Part shown: in pieces, positions 53,878-63,708 of the stretch
How positions within the stretch are numbered: the first letter of the stretch is position 1
How the letters are laid out: every line of letters starts with the position of its first letter
Source: Herbaspirillum sp. alder98
GTDB lineage: Bacteria; Pseudomonadota; Gammaproteobacteria; Burkholderiales; Burkholderiaceae_D
Length of the DNA stretch: 64,000 nucleotides
Assembly: GCF_020179755.1 (NCBI RefSeq)
Contig: NZ_JAIUCY010000001.1
Coordinates: 434,001 to 498,000, forward strand
Direction: 5' to 3'
Translations under genes and position numbers: made by a program
The notes under the pieces: generated by a model
The model's database searches: none
Told to the model about the DNA's origin: nothing
Seen by the model: the letters and a program-made list of their open reading frames with translations, nothing else

Positions 53878-54813
53878 ATGAACACAGCGGTAGACAAACT
53901 TTTTCTGGACAACGCCAGCAACCGTCATCTGGACTGGCTGGAATCGGAAGCCATCCACATCATGCGCGAGGTCGCGGCCGAGTGCAGCAACCCGGCGCTG
54001 CTGTTCTCCGGCGGCAAGGACTCGGTGGTGCTGCTGCGCATCGCCGAAAAGGCCTTCCGTCCGGGCAAGTTCCCGTTTCCGCTGGTGCACATCGACACTG
54101 GCCACAACTTCGCCGAAGTGATCGAGTTTCGCGACCGCCGCGCCGCCGAACTGGGCGAGCGCCTGGTGGTGCGTTCGGTGGAAGACTCGATCAAGCGCGG
54201 CACGGTACGCCTGCGTAACCCGCAGACCGATTCGCGCAATGCGGCGCAAGCGGTGACGCTGCTGGAGACCATCGACGAGTTCAAGTTCGACGCCTGTATC
54301 GGCGGCGCCCGCCGCGACGAAGAGAAAGCGCGCGCCAAGGAACGCATCTTTTCGTTCCGCGACGAATTCGGCCAGTGGAACCCGAAGGCCCAGCGCCCCG
54401 AACTGTGGGACCTGTATAACACCCGCGTGCATCCGGGCGAGAACATGCGCGTGTTCCCGATCTCGAACTGGACCGAGTTAGACGTATGGCAGTACATCGC
54501 CCGCGAAAAGCTGGCCCTGCCCCCGATCTATTTTGCCCACGAACGCCAGGTCATCCCGCGCAACGGCCTGCTGGTGCCGCTGACCGACCTGACCCCGGCG
54601 CGTGAGGGCGAGACCGTAGAAAACCGCGTGGTGCGCTTCCGTACCGTGGGCGACATCTCGTGCACCTGCCCGGTGGCGTCCGACGCCGACACGGTGGCGG
54701 CCATCATCGCCGAAACCGCAGTGACCCAGATCACCGAACGGGGCGCCACCCGGATGGACGACCAGACCTCCGAAGCCTCGATGGAAAAACGCAAGAAAGA
54801 AGGATATTTCTGA
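53878..54813 (+). CDS. cysD: Sulfate adenylyltransferase small subunit
   Basis: A 311-residue ATP-pyrophosphatase subunit that makes APS from sulfate and ATP. LLFSGGKDSVVLLRIAEKAF (SGGKDS P-loop), GGARRDEEKARAKERIFSFRD and NWTELDVWQYI are the CysD signatures. ATG 53878 is chosen; frames extending upstream overlap cysH. The TGA overlaps the cysN ATG (TGATG). Confidence 0.96.
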   Translation: MNTAVDKLFLDNASNRHLDWLESEAIHIMREVAAECSNPALLFSGGKDSVVLLRIAEKAFRPGKFPFPLVHIDTGHNFAEVIEFRDRRAAELGERLVVRSVEDSIKRGTVRLRNPQTDSRNAAQAVTLLETIDEFKFDACIGGARRDEEKARAKERIFSFRDEFGQWNPKAQRPELWDLYNTRVHPGENMRVFPISNWTELDVWQYIAREKLALPPIYFAHERQVIPRNGLLVPLTDLTPAREGETVENRVVRFRTVGDISCTCPVASDADTVAAIIAETAVTQITERGATRMDDQTSEASMEKRKKEGYF

Positions 54814-56144
54814 TGAACGCCGCAGTCGCACAAGAACAATCGCACGCCGCCGGCGCCCAGTCGCACGAGCGCGGCCTGCTGCGCTTCATCACCGCCGGTT
54901 CGGTCGACGATGGCAAGAGCACCCTGATCGGCCGCCTGCTGTTCGACAGCAAGGGCATCTTCGCCGACCAGCTCGACGCCATCTCGCGCGCCAAGCACAA
55001 GCGCACCGTGGGTGACACGGTCGACCTGTCGTTGCTGACCGACGGCCTCGAAGCCGAGCGCGAACAAGGCATCACCATCGACGTCGCGTATCGTTACTTT
55101 GCCACGCCCAAGCGCAAGTTCATCATCGCCGACACCCCGGGCCACGAGCAGTACACCCGCAACATGGTCACCGGCGCGTCGACCGCGGATGCCGTGATCA
55201 TCCTGGTGGACGTGTCCAAGGTCAAGCTGGGCGACGATGGCAGCGTCGAATTGCTGACCCAGACCAAGCGCCATTCGACCATCGCCCACCTGCTGCAGAT
55301 CGAGCACGTGATCGTGGCCATCAACAAGATGGACCTGGTGAACTACGACCGCACGGTGTATGAGCGCATCGTCGGCGCCTACCAGGCGTTTGCGCAACAG
55401 CTGGGGCTCAAGGATGTGCATCCGATCCCGCTGTCGGCGCTGGCCGGCGACAACGTGGTGGCCAAGGGGGACAACCTGGCCTGGCACCAAGGCCCGACGC
55501 TGATCGAATTGCTGGAGTCGCTGTCGGTCTACGAAGAAGCGCATGCGGAACCGTTCCGTTTTCCGGTGCAACTGGTGGCGCGCCACAACGGCCACGAAGC
55601 CAACGACTTCCGCGGCTACATGGGACGCATCGAAGCGGGCCAGGTGAAACGCGGCGATCAACTGCTGGTATTGCCCGGCAACCAGAGCGCCACCGTCAAG
55701 GACATCCAGACCCTGGACGGCTCGCTGGACAGCGCCAGCGCCGGTCAATCGGTGACGCTGCTGCTGGACCAGTACCTGGATATTTCGCGCGGCGACATGC
55801 TGGCCGCAGCCGACCAGCCGCCGGCTGCGCTCAAGACGGTGCAGGCCGATGTCTGCTGGCTGTCCGAGGAACCGCTGGACCTGCGTCGCAAGTACTGGCT
55901 CAAGCACACCACCAAGCAGGTGGCCGCACGCGTGGCGAAGGTCGACACGCTGCTCGACATCAATACCCAGGAGCGGCGCCCGGCCGACACCCTCAAGCTC
56001 AACGACATCGCCCGCATCAGCGTCAATGTGCAGCAGCCGATCGCCGCCGACAGCTACGACGCCATCCGCGCCACGGGCGCCTTCATCCTGATCGATGAAG
56101 TGACGCACCAGACGGTGGCCGCTGGTATGATTCGGATCGATTAA
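54813..56144 (+). CDS. cysN: Sulfate adenylyltransferase large subunit (GTPase)
   Basis: A 443-residue elongation-factor-like GTPase that drives CysD. G1 GSVDDGKST, G3 DTPGHEQYTRNMVTG, G4 NKMDLV and the two EF-Tu-like beta barrels are present. It ends after the barrel, without a fused APS kinase (CysC) domain, consistent with APS reductase downstream. ATG 54813 shares a base with the cysD stop. Confidence 0.96.
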   Translation: MNAAVAQEQSHAAGAQSHERGLLRFITAGSVDDGKSTLIGRLLFDSKGIFADQLDAISRAKHKRTVGDTVDLSLLTDGLEAEREQGITIDVAYRYFATPKRKFIIADTPGHEQYTRNMVTGASTADAVIILVDVSKVKLGDDGSVELLTQTKRHSTIAHLLQIEHVIVAINKMDLVNYDRTVYERIVGAYQAFAQQLGLKDVHPIPLSALAGDNVVAKGDNLAWHQGPTLIELLESLSVYEEAHAEPFRFPVQLVARHNGHEANDFRGYMGRIEAGQVKRGDQLLVLPGNQSATVKDIQTLDGSLDSASAGQSVTLLLDQYLDISRGDMLAAADQPPAALKTVQADVCWLSEEPLDLRRKYWLKHTTKQVAARVAKVDTLLDINTQERRPADTLKLNDIARISVNVQQPIAADSYDAIRATGAFILIDEVTHQTVAAGMIRID

Positions 56145-56167
56145 AACTCTTCAAAGCGTTACCGGCC

Positions 56168-56929
56168 ATGGCCACCGATCCGGCAGCATCTGCGCTCACC
56201 TCCGACTCCCCTGCCCCCAGCCCGCAACATCCGGGCCGGGTGTGGCTGATCGGCTCCGGCCCCGGCGCGGCCGACTTGCTCACGGTGCGCGGTGTGCGCC
56301 TGCTGGCGCAAGCCGAGGCGGTCCTGCACGACGCCCTGGTGACCGACGAGATCCTGGCGCTGTGCCCGCAGGCGGTGCTGATCCCGGTCGGCAAGCGCAG
56401 CGGCCAGCGTTCGACCGCCCAGGTCGAAATCAATGCCAGGCTGGTGCAGGCCGCACAGCAATATCGCCGGGTGGTGCGCCTGAAAGGCGGCGACCCGATG
56501 CTGTTCGGCCGCGCCGACGAAGAAATGCGCGCACTCGAAGCGCATGGCATCCCCTACGACATCGTTCCCGGCATTACTGCCGCACTGGCGGCAGCGGCCT
56601 CTGCCAAACGGCCACTGACGCGACGCGGCATTGCACGCAGCGTCTCGTTATTTACCTCCAGCACCGCGCCCGACCAGCCCGGCGAAGTGATCATGCCCAA
56701 CGGCGACACGCTGGTGCAGTACATGGGCGGGCGCGAAGCCACCGCCACCGCGCGACGCCTGCTGGAACTGGGTCATGCGCCGACCACGCCGGTGGTGGTG
56801 GTCGAGAACTGCAGCCGTCCCGACGAGCGTATCTACCACCTGCAACTGTCGGCCCTCGAACCCGGCCTGCAAGCCTGCAGCGGCCCGGTGCTGGTGATGA
56901 TCGGCCCGGCCCTGGCGGGTCGCGACTGA
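56168..56929 (+). CDS. cobA: Uroporphyrinogen-III C-methyltransferase
   Basis: A 253-residue SAM-dependent methyltransferase making precorrin-2 for siroheme. Motifs VWLIGSGPGAADLLTVRG at the N terminus, VVRLKGGDPMLFGR and VVPGITAALAAAASA (the SUMT core), then TPVVVVENCSRPDE. It is a stand-alone SUMT, not fused to the CysG dehydrogenase/chelatase. In the cys operon it supplies siroheme for CysI. Confidence 0.94.
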   Translation: MATDPAASALTSDSPAPSPQHPGRVWLIGSGPGAADLLTVRGVRLLAQAEAVLHDALVTDEILALCPQAVLIPVGKRSGQRSTAQVEINARLVQAAQQYRRVVRLKGGDPMLFGRADEEMRALEAHGIPYDIVPGITAALAAAASAKRPLTRRGIARSVSLFTSSTAPDQPGEVIMPNGDTLVQYMGGREATATARRLLELGHAPTTPVVVVENCSRPDERIYHLQLSALEPGLQACSGPVLVMIGPALAGRD

Positions 56930-56968
56930 ATCAGCGCCGCCCGGGCGCAACCTGAATGGAATGACGCC

Positions 56969-57340
56969 ATGCACCTGCTGCACGACCCCAACGCCCCGGC
57001 CGCCGAAGCGATCGATTTCGATGCCTTTCTGAAGGTCGATATCCGGCTCGGCACCATCATTGCCGCCGATCCTTTTCCCGAGGCACGCAAGCCCGCCTAC
57101 AAGCTGAAGATCGATTTCGGCCCCGGCATCGGCGTACGCCAGAGCAGCGCCCAGATCACCACGCATTACCAGCCCGCAGCATTGGTCGGCCGCCAGGTGG
57201 CGGCGGTGGTCAATTTTCCGCCGCGCCAGATCGGCAAGTTCATGTCAGAGGTGTTGACGCTGGGCTTTCCCGATGCGGCCGGCGAGGTGGTGCTGTTCTC
57301 GCCCGACCAGGCGCTGCCCAACGGCGCGCGACTGTTCTAA
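56969..57340 (+). CDS. csaA: CsaA-like tRNA-binding protein
   Basis: A 123-residue single OB-fold domain of the EMAPII/CsaA family (FDAFLKVDIRLGTIIAADPFPEARKPAYKLKIDFGPGIGVRQSSAQI, GRQVAAVVNFPPRQIGKFMSEVLTLGF). CsaA in Bacillus has chaperone and tRNA-binding activity; the role here is not known. It follows cobA by 39 bases and overlaps the convergent TVP38-like gene by four bases. Confidence 0.85.
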   Translation: MHLLHDPNAPAAEAIDFDAFLKVDIRLGTIIAADPFPEARKPAYKLKIDFGPGIGVRQSSAQITTHYQPAALVGRQVAAVVNFPPRQIGKFMSEVLTLGFPDAAGEVVLFSPDQALPNGARLF

Positions 57341-57897
57341 TTCCAGCCGAGCATCCCGCCCAGGTAATCGAATAACAGGCAATAGAGCAGGATCGGCAGC
57401 GGCAAGCCGATCAGCGTGCCCAGCAGGTAGTGGCGAAAGGAAACGCCCGACAGCGCCAGCACGTAATTGACCGTGGGCATGGTCTGGCACAGCACTCGCA
57501 GCAGCGAAATGCTGGCCACCGGATGACTGTCGAGCCGACGCAGGATCGACACCACATAGCGATGGTGGATCACGCGCAAGGCGTCGCCACCGATGGCGCG
57601 AATCAGAAAATAAGTCACCGAGCAGGACAGCACGGCCGCTGCATAAGTGGCCATCCCTCCCCATAGCTTGCCCAGCGCCAGCACCGCCCCGGCCAGGAAG
57701 ATCCAGCCCGGCAGGTGCAGCAGGTTACCCAGGCAGAACAAACCGATATAGAGCGCCAATCCGCTGACCGGATGGCTCTGGATGAGTTGCTGCAGATAAG
57801 CCGGACCCAGCAGGTGGCCAAGGCCGCTGACATGGACCGCCACAGCGGCTGCAACCAGCACCAGCATCAATACAGCTATGCGCCAATAGCGCTTCAT
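57337..57897 (-). CDS. TVP38/TMEM64 (VTT domain) membrane protein
   Basis: A 186-residue membrane protein with four to five hydrophobic spans and the VTT-domain signature LHLPGWIFLAGAVLALGKLWGGMATYAAAVLSCSVTYFLIRAIG and the re-entrant segment PTVNYVLALSGVSFRHYLLGTLIG. This superfamily includes DedA proteins and lipid scramblases; specific role unknown. ATG 57897. Convergent with csaA. Confidence 0.82.
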   Translation of the reverse strand: MKRYWRIAVLMLVLVAAAVAVHVSGLGHLLGPAYLQQLIQSHPVSGLALYIGLFCLGNLLHLPGWIFLAGAVLALGKLWGGMATYAAAVLSCSVTYFLIRAIGGDALRVIHHRYVVSILRRLDSHPVASISLLRVLCQTMPTVNYVLALSGVSFRHYLLGTLIGLPLPILLYCLLFDYLGGMLGWN

Positions 57898-57981
57898 GGG
57901 AATTCATCCTCGAAATGCGCGGCGCGCGATTGAGGATGAGACAGGCAGACCCGGGAAGGGGTTCAGCGCAACTGCGCCAGC

Positions 57982-58365
57982 TCAGCCATGCGCCACGCGC
58001 AGACAGTAGGCCGCGATGGCCTGCAGCACGGCATCGTCTTCGCCCACCGCGTCGACGACGTCGATAACGACCCCGGGGTGGGATTGGCGCAACGACCCGA
58101 TCAGTTGCGGCAAATCGCGCCGGACATGCCCGCCCTGACCAAGAAAGACCGGCACCACCGTGATGGCGGAGACGCCGCGCCCGATCTCGGCGGCGGCCAG
58201 CGATGGCAGGTCGGGCTGCATCAGTTCCAGAAAAGCCAGTTGCACGCTCAGCTCCGGGCGCGCGGCCTGCACCAGCGCGCGCAGGCGCTCGAACGGCTGG
58301 GCCCAGGCCGGATCCCGGGCGCCGTGCGCGAACAGGACCAGCGATCGCATCGATAGTGTCGCCAT
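57982..58365 (-). CDS. cbiX: CbiX/SirB-type sirohydrochlorin chelatase
   Basis: A 127-residue small chelatase of the CbiX-short type. Catalytic His is in LVLFAHGARDPAWAQPFE, and the second metal histidine in VVPVFLGQGGHVRRDLP. It likely inserts Fe (siroheme) or Co into sirohydrochlorin and would complete the cofactor made with CobA. The ATG at 58365 overlaps the lptG stop (TGATG); ATG 58350 is an alternative. Joining lptG is unusual. Confidence 0.85.
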   Translation of the reverse strand: MATLSMRSLVLFAHGARDPAWAQPFERLRALVQAARPELSVQLAFLELMQPDLPSLAAAEIGRGVSAITVVPVFLGQGGHVRRDLPQLIGSLRQSHPGVVIDVVDAVGEDDAVLQAIAAYCLRVAHG

Positions 58366-59498
58366 CAGTGTCGCTCCACCCACCACAATGCGCCCACGGC
58401 CAAGCCCATGAACAACAAGCTGGGCAATGCCGCCGTGATCAAGGCCGGCCAGGTGTTGAGCAGGCCCAGGTGCGAGAAGAGGCTATTGATGAGCTGGAAG
58501 CACACCCCGATCATGATGCCGGTGAAGATCTTCAGGCTCACGCCGCCGGCGCGGAAATGCAGGTAGGCGAACGGCAGCGCCAGCGCCAGCATCACGAAGA
58601 TCGACAGCGGGTAGACGATCTTTTTCCAGAACGCGATCTCATAGCGCTCGGTGCGCTGGTTGTTGGCTTCCAGGTGTTTGGTATAGGCGCGCAAGTCGTA
58701 GGCCGACATGCGGTCGGGATCGGCAAACAGCACCGAGAGAATCTCGGGGGTCACCTCCGACACCAGCGTCAGGCTGGGCAGCTTCTGGGTCTTGACCGGT
58801 TCGGTGATGCCGCGGTCCTTGCTGCCGGTGGCAAAGTCGGACTGCAGCACATTGCTGAGCTGCCACTGGTGGTTGCCCTGGTATTCGCCGGTGGCTGCCG
58901 TCACCATGCGCGCCATGTGGAACTCGCGATCCAGCTCGTACAGCTTGACGCCGCTGATGCGGCCATCCGGCTGGATCGACTGGATGTTGATGAAACGGCT
59001 GCCGGTGACGTTGCCTTCCAGGCCTTGATCCTTGATCACGTCCTTGGCCCACATGCCCGACTTGAATTGCGACGACAGCGACGCGCCCTGCGCCTGCAGC
59101 TTGAGCTTTTCGGCCCATTCGGTGGCCTTGGGTGAAATCAGTTCGCCGAACAGGATGGTCATCACGGCAAAGCCGAGACCGATGCGCATGAGCACCTTGG
59201 CCGCCATCGCGGTCGACATGCTGGAGGCGCGCATGATGGTGAATTCGGAACGCGCCGCAAACTGCGACAGCGTATAGATGGTGCCGATCAGCACCGCCGT
59301 CGGCATCAACTCATAGACGTTGCCGGGCAAGCCCATCAGCACATACAGCACCGCCTGCTGCAACTTGTAGCCATTGCGGCCGACCTGTTCCAGCTGGCCC
59401 ATCATCTCGAAGAACGCAAACAGCGCCAGGAACGCCGCCAGCGCGAACATCACCGAGCGCGTGATCTCGCTGGTGAAATAACGTTGAATCACCTTCAT
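58365..59498 (-). CDS. lptG: LptG, LPS-export ABC permease
   Basis: A 377-residue permease of the LptB2FG transporter that pulls lipopolysaccharide out of the inner membrane. Six spans in two groups of three flank a periplasmic beta-jellyroll (residues ~100-270). The N terminus MKVIQRYFTSEITRSVMFALAAFLALFAFFEM is typical. The stop of lptF is one base away. Confidence 0.94.
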   Translation of the reverse strand: MKVIQRYFTSEITRSVMFALAAFLALFAFFEMMGQLEQVGRNGYKLQQAVLYVLMGLPGNVYELMPTAVLIGTIYTLSQFAARSEFTIMRASSMSTAMAAKVLMRIGLGFAVMTILFGELISPKATEWAEKLKLQAQGASLSSQFKSGMWAKDVIKDQGLEGNVTGSRFINIQSIQPDGRISGVKLYELDREFHMARMVTAATGEYQGNHQWQLSNVLQSDFATGSKDRGITEPVKTQKLPSLTLVSEVTPEILSVLFADPDRMSAYDLRAYTKHLEANNQRTERYEIAFWKKIVYPLSIFVMLALALPFAYLHFRAGGVSLKIFTGIMIGVCFQLINSLFSHLGLLNTWPALITAALPSLLFMGLAVGALWWVERH

Positions 59499-59499
59499 G

Positions 59500-60630
59500 T
59501 CAGGCCTCGCGCTTGAAAACCAGTGCGCGGCGCAACGCCGACCACAGTATGGATGGGTGATAACGACTGTTGACCTTGAGCCGCAACAGGAACATGCCGA
59601 CGATCAGCGCCACCACCGCCACGTGCACTGGCCACCAGGCCATCATGAAACTGGACCGTCCCTGCGCCACCGACGCCTGGAACACGCTCACCGTATTGCT
59701 GTAGACCACGAACAGCAGCAAGGCCACCAGCAGCCCCAGCGAACGACCGGCGCGCGGATTGACGAACGACAGCGGGATCGCCAGCAACATCAGCGACAAC
59801 GACATCAGCGGCAAGGCGATGCGCCATAACAGTTCGCCACGCGCAAAACCGTCATCCTTGGCCAGCAATTCGTCCATGCGCATGGCGCGCGCCGAACGGT
59901 CGCCGGCGGCGGCCTGCGACTGGCTGCCGATCAGCAGGCCATAGCGTTCGAAGTCGACGAGCTGGAATTCCGGCAGGCTGGGCGTACCATCGTAGCGCCG
60001 CCCCTGGCTCATGACGACGAATTTCTCGCCGTCGGCATCGACCACGGTCTCGCCTTCCTTGGCCACTACCACGCTGTTCCTGCCATCGGTGCCGACGGTA
60101 TTGACGAAGATATTCTTGACCTTGGAAGCATCACCCGAAATGCCCTCAACGAAGAAGATGCGGTTGGCGCTGGCCGACTCCTGGAACTTGCCGGGCGACA
60201 CGCGCGCGATGTCTTCGCGCTGTTCGAAGCGTTTGCGGTATTCGCCGCTTTCCTGGTTGGCCCAGGGCGTCACCACGAAACTGAGTACCGACACCAGCAC
60301 CACGATCGGCCAGCCGAACAGCAGCACCGGACGAATCCAGCGGGTCAGCGACAGGCCGGACGAAAACCAGACCACGATTTCGGAGTCCTGGTAGCTGCGG
60401 GTCATCACCAGCAGCACCGAGATGAATCCGGTGAGGATAAGGATCACCGGCATGTAATTGAGGGACTGGAAGCCGATCAAGGCCACCACATCCTGCGAAG
60501 CCACCTGGCCACCTGCGGCCTGACCGAGGATCTTGATCAGCATCACGGTCAAGGTGATGGTGAACAGGGTGGTGAAGACAGCGCCGGCGGTGCTGGTCAA
60601 TTCGCGTCGTAGTGCGCGCTGAAAAATCAT
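59500..60630 (-). CDS. lptF: LptF, LPS-export ABC permease
   Basis: A 376-residue paralogue and partner of LptG with the same topology; MIFQRALRRELTSTAGAVFTTLFTITLTVMLIKILGQAAGG and FISVLLVMTRSYQDSEIVVWFSSGLSLTRWIRPVL are characteristic. It is divergent from pepA across a 139-base gap, an arrangement common across gammaproteobacteria and betaproteobacteria. Confidence 0.95.
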   Translation of the reverse strand: MIFQRALRRELTSTAGAVFTTLFTITLTVMLIKILGQAAGGQVASQDVVALIGFQSLNYMPVILILTGFISVLLVMTRSYQDSEIVVWFSSGLSLTRWIRPVLLFGWPIVVLVSVLSFVVTPWANQESGEYRKRFEQREDIARVSPGKFQESASANRIFFVEGISGDASKVKNIFVNTVGTDGRNSVVVAKEGETVVDADGEKFVVMSQGRRYDGTPSLPEFQLVDFERYGLLIGSQSQAAAGDRSARAMRMDELLAKDDGFARGELLWRIALPLMSLSLMLLAIPLSFVNPRAGRSLGLLVALLLFVVYSNTVSVFQASVAQGRSSFMMAWWPVHVAVVALIVGMFLLRLKVNSRYHPSILWSALRRALVFKREA

Positions 60631-60734
60631 GTGAAGCTGGGAACGAATCCGGTCATGGGTCTGTTAGAAGTCTCTGCCGCCGACGGCGCTCGGGTGAGCA
60701 GAACGCATGTCACGCTGATTGATGAAATGAGTTC

Positions 60735-60740
60735 TATAAT
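60735..60740 (+). promoter_or_regulatory. -10 element of pepA
   Basis: Consensus TATAAT 29 bases before the pepA ATG; no good -35 at 17 bases. Directionally placed for pepA in the lptF-pepA gap. Confidence 0.5.
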
Positions 60741-60769
60741 CGTCGGGTAATTCAAACTAAGGACGAGCG

Positions 60770-62287
60770 ATGGACTTTAGCACAAAAACATTAGACGCAA
60801 AAACCGCTGTAACCGCCGTCAAGACTGGCGCACTGGTCGTCGGCATCCACGAAAACCGCAAACTGGGGGCCGCCGCCAGCGCGCTCGACAAGCTGGGCGC
60901 CATCAGCGCCGCCCTGAAGTCGGGCGATATCTCCGGCAAGGCCGGCAGCACCCTGCTGCTGCGCGGGCTCACCGGCGTCGCCGCCGAACGCGTCGTGCTG
61001 CTGGGTCTGGGCCCGCAGGACGAGCTGTCCGACAAGAGTTTCGCCGCCGCCGCCCAGGGCCTGGTGCGCGCGCTGGCCACGCTGGGCTGCGACGACGCCG
61101 CCCTGCTGCTGCCGCTGGACCAGGTCAAGGGCCGCGACCTGGCCTGGGCGATCCGCAATGTGGTGCTGGCCGGGCGTGACTCGGTGTATCGCGCCGATGT
61201 GCTCAAGAGCAAGAAAGACCCGGCGCCCACCGGCGTCAAGAAAATTACCTTCCTGACATCGGCCGCCGAAGCCACGGCCGCCAAGACTGCGCTGACCGAA
61301 GCGGTGGCGCTGGCCAACGGCATGGCGCTGACCAAGGACCTGGGCAACCTGCCCGGCAACTTCTGCACCCCGACCTACCTGGCCAATACCGCCAAGAAGC
61401 TGGCCAAGGACTTCAAGCTGGGCATCGAGGTGCTGGAGCGCAAGCAACTCGAAGCGCTCAAGATGGGCAGCTTCCTGTCGGTCACCAACGGCAGCGACGA
61501 GCCGCCCAAGTTCATCGTGCTCAAGCATCTGGGCGGTCGCAGCAAGGACGCGCCGGTGGTGCTGGTCGGCAAGGGCATCACGTTCGACACCGGCGGTATC
61601 TCGCTCAAGCCGGGCCTGAACATGGACGAGATGAAGTACGACATGTGCGGCGCGGCTTCGGTGCTAGGCACTTTCCGCACCATCGCCGAACTGGGCCTGA
61701 AACTGAACGTCATCGGCGTCATCCCGACTTGCGAGAACATGCCATCGGGCAGCGCCACCAAGCCCGGCGACGTCGTCACGTCGATGTCCGGCCAGACCAT
61801 CGAGGTGCTCAACACCGACGCCGAAGGCCGCCTGATCCTGTGCGACGCCCTGACCTACGTCGAGCGCTTCAAGCCGGCCGCAGTGGTGGATATCGCCACC
61901 CTGACCGGCGCCTGCATCGTCGCACTGGGCCACCACAACACGGGCCTGTTCACCCGCGAAGATGCCGCCCACGACCAGCTCGCCAACGAACTGCTGGCCG
62001 CTGGCCGCAGCACCGGCGACACGGCATGGCGCATGCCGATCCAGGACATCTATCAGGAACAGCTCAAGTCCAACTTCGCCGATATCGCCAATATCGGCGG
62101 CCAGCCAGCCGGCAGCGTCACCGCCGCCTGTTTCCTGGAGCGTTTCACGCGCAAGTACACCTGGGCCCACCTGGATATCGCCGGCACGGCCTGGAAGAGC
62201 GGCGCGGCCAAGGGCGCCACCGGGCGTCCGGTGCCACTGCTGACCAATTGGCTGCTGGGCCAGGCAAGCGCGAAGGCCAAGGCCTGA
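60770..62287 (+). CDS. pepA: Leucyl aminopeptidase PepA
   Basis: A 505-residue M17 dizinc aminopeptidase. Metal and active-site motifs: [19 protein letters not shown] (Lys, Asp), [13 protein letters not shown] (Asp) and [14 protein letters not shown] (Asp, Glu). The N-terminal ~165-residue domain, which in E. coli also binds DNA in XerCD recombination, is present. ATG 60770 with an aaggacg site. Terminator follows 32 bases after the stop. Confidence 0.97.
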   Translation: MDFSTKTLDAKTAVTAVKTGALVVGIHENRKLGAAASALDKLGAISAALKSGDISGKAGSTLLLRGLTGVAAERVVLLGLGPQDELSDKSFAAAAQGLVRALATLGCDDAALLLPLDQVKGRDLAWAIRNVVLAGRDSVYRADVLKSKKDPAPTGVKKITFLTSAAEATAAKTALTEAVALANGMALTKDLGNLPGNFCTPTYLANTAKKLAKDFKLGIEVLERKQLEALKMGSFLSVTNGSDEPPKFIVLKHLGGRSKDAPVVLVGKGITFDTGGISLKPGLNMDEMKYDMCGAASVLGTFRTIAELGLKLNVIGVIPTCENMPSGSATKPGDVVTSMSGQTIEVLNTDAEGRLILCDALTYVERFKPAAVVDIATLTGACIVALGHHNTGLFTREDAAHDQLANELLAAGRSTGDTAWRMPIQDIYQEQLKSNFADIANIGGQPAGSVTAACFLERFTRKYTWAHLDIAGTAWKSGAAKGATGRPVPLLTNWLLGQASAKAKA

Positions 62288-62319
62288 TTCATTGCATTGC
62301 TGCAGTTTTGCTGTCGAAG

Positions 62320-62346
62320 GGCCACCGCCATGCGGTGGCCTTTTTT
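62320..62346 (+). terminator. Terminator after pepA
   Basis: Stem GGCCACCGC/GCGGTGGCC with CAT loop followed by six T. Confidence 0.95.
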
Positions 62347-62548
62347 CGTTGTGGCAAGCAACGGGAAACTTCACTTGCCGCTGCCGGTCCGAACCGGGCT
62401 CCAGCGCGAAAAATAATTCTCGACTAAGCTAGTCGGGTTTTATCTACACCTTATTTTCTAACGCTAACAAGAATGGTCCCGCCCGGCGCCACGGGAATGA
62501 TGCCGCAGCGGCCCGCTATTTCCACTTCTACCCCAAGAAAGGATCTAC

Positions 62549-63649
62549 ATGACCAACGCCAGCCAGACCAGCGACCTCTTCAAGCCCGTACAGATCGGTG
62601 CCATCCAGCTCAAGAACCGCATTGCCATGGCGCCCCTCACCCGCAGCCGCGCGCAAGCCGGCGACGTGCCCAGCGAGCTTGCCGCCGAGTATTACGCCCA
62701 GCGCTCCGGCGCGGGCCTGATCGTGGCCGAGGCCACGCAGATTTCGCCACAGGGCAAGGGCTATGCCTTCACCCCCGGCATCTATAACGATGCCCAGGTC
62801 GCCGGATGGAAGAAAGTGACCGATGCGGTGCACGCCAAGGGCAGCCGCATTTTCCTGCAGTTGTGGCACGTCGGCCGCATCTCGCACCCAGAGCTGCAAC
62901 CCGAGGGCGCCTTGCCGGTCGCCCCGTCGGCCGTCAAGCCCGAAGGCAACGCATTCACCGAAACCGGCTTCAAGCCCTTCGTGACGCCGCGCGCCCTCGA
63001 ACTGTCGGAGTTGCCCGGCATCGTCGAGCAATACAAGACGGCCGCGCAACTGGCAATCAAGGCAGGTTTCGATGGCGTCGAGATCCACGCCGCCAACGGC
63101 TACCTGCTCGACCAGTTCCTGCGCGACAAGACCAACCAGCGCACCGACGCCTACGGCGGCAGCATCGAGAACCGGGCACGCCTGCTGCTGGAAGTGGTGC
63201 AGGCCGTCACGTCGGTGATCCCCAGCGAACGCGTGGGCATTCGCCTCTCGCCCACCAGCCCGGCCAACGATATCGCCGACAGCAACCCTGAAGCGCTGTT
63301 CTCGTATGTGGTCGAACAACTGAACCGCTACAAGCTGGTCTACCTGCACGTGGTGGAAGGCGCCACCGGTGGTCCGCGCAATGTGGCCGGCGGCTTCGAC
63401 CTGCAAGTGCTGCGCAACCTGTTCAAGGGTATCTACATCGCCAACAACGGCTACGACCTGGAACTGGCGGCCAAGGCGCGCAGCGGCAACCTGGCCGACA
63501 TCGTCGCCTTCGGCCGGCCATGGATTGCCAATCCGGACCTGGTGGAGCGGCTGCAGCAAGGCGCCGAACTCGCCAATTTCAACCCCGATACGCTCTACGG
63601 CGGCGGCGCCCAGGGCTATACCGATTACCCCGCATTGCATGCCGGCTAA
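62549..63649 (+). CDS. nemA: Old Yellow Enzyme-family alkene reductase (NemA-like)
   Basis: A 366-residue FMN-dependent ene-reductase. RIAMAPLTRSRA at the N terminus, the HxxN catalytic pair in VEIHAANGYLLDQFL and the FMN-binding RTDAYGGSIENRARLLLEV are typical of NemA (N-ethylmaleimide reductase)/Xen enzymes; NADPH reduces electrophilic alkenes or nitro compounds. ATG 62549 after aaagga. No divergent NemR gene is present. Physiological substrate unknown. Confidence 0.9.
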   Translation: MTNASQTSDLFKPVQIGAIQLKNRIAMAPLTRSRAQAGDVPSELAAEYYAQRSGAGLIVAEATQISPQGKGYAFTPGIYNDAQVAGWKKVTDAVHAKGSRIFLQLWHVGRISHPELQPEGALPVAPSAVKPEGNAFTETGFKPFVTPRALELSELPGIVEQYKTAAQLAIKAGFDGVEIHAANGYLLDQFLRDKTNQRTDAYGGSIENRARLLLEVVQAVTSVIPSERVGIRLSPTSPANDIADSNPEALFSYVVEQLNRYKLVYLHVVEGATGGPRNVAGGFDLQVLRNLFKGIYIANNGYDLELAAKARSGNLADIVAFGRPWIANPDLVERLQQGAELANFNPDTLYGGGAQGYTDYPALHAG

Positions 63650-63680
63650 GCCGACCTGAAAAGGCCCGGCGACAACATGA

Positions 63681-63708
63681 ATGGCCCGCCACCCGGCGGG
63701 CCATTTTT
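63681..63708 (+). terminator. Terminator after nemA
   Basis: Perfect ten-base stem ATGGCCCGCC/GGCGGGCCAT with ACCC loop and a T run. Confidence 0.93.
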
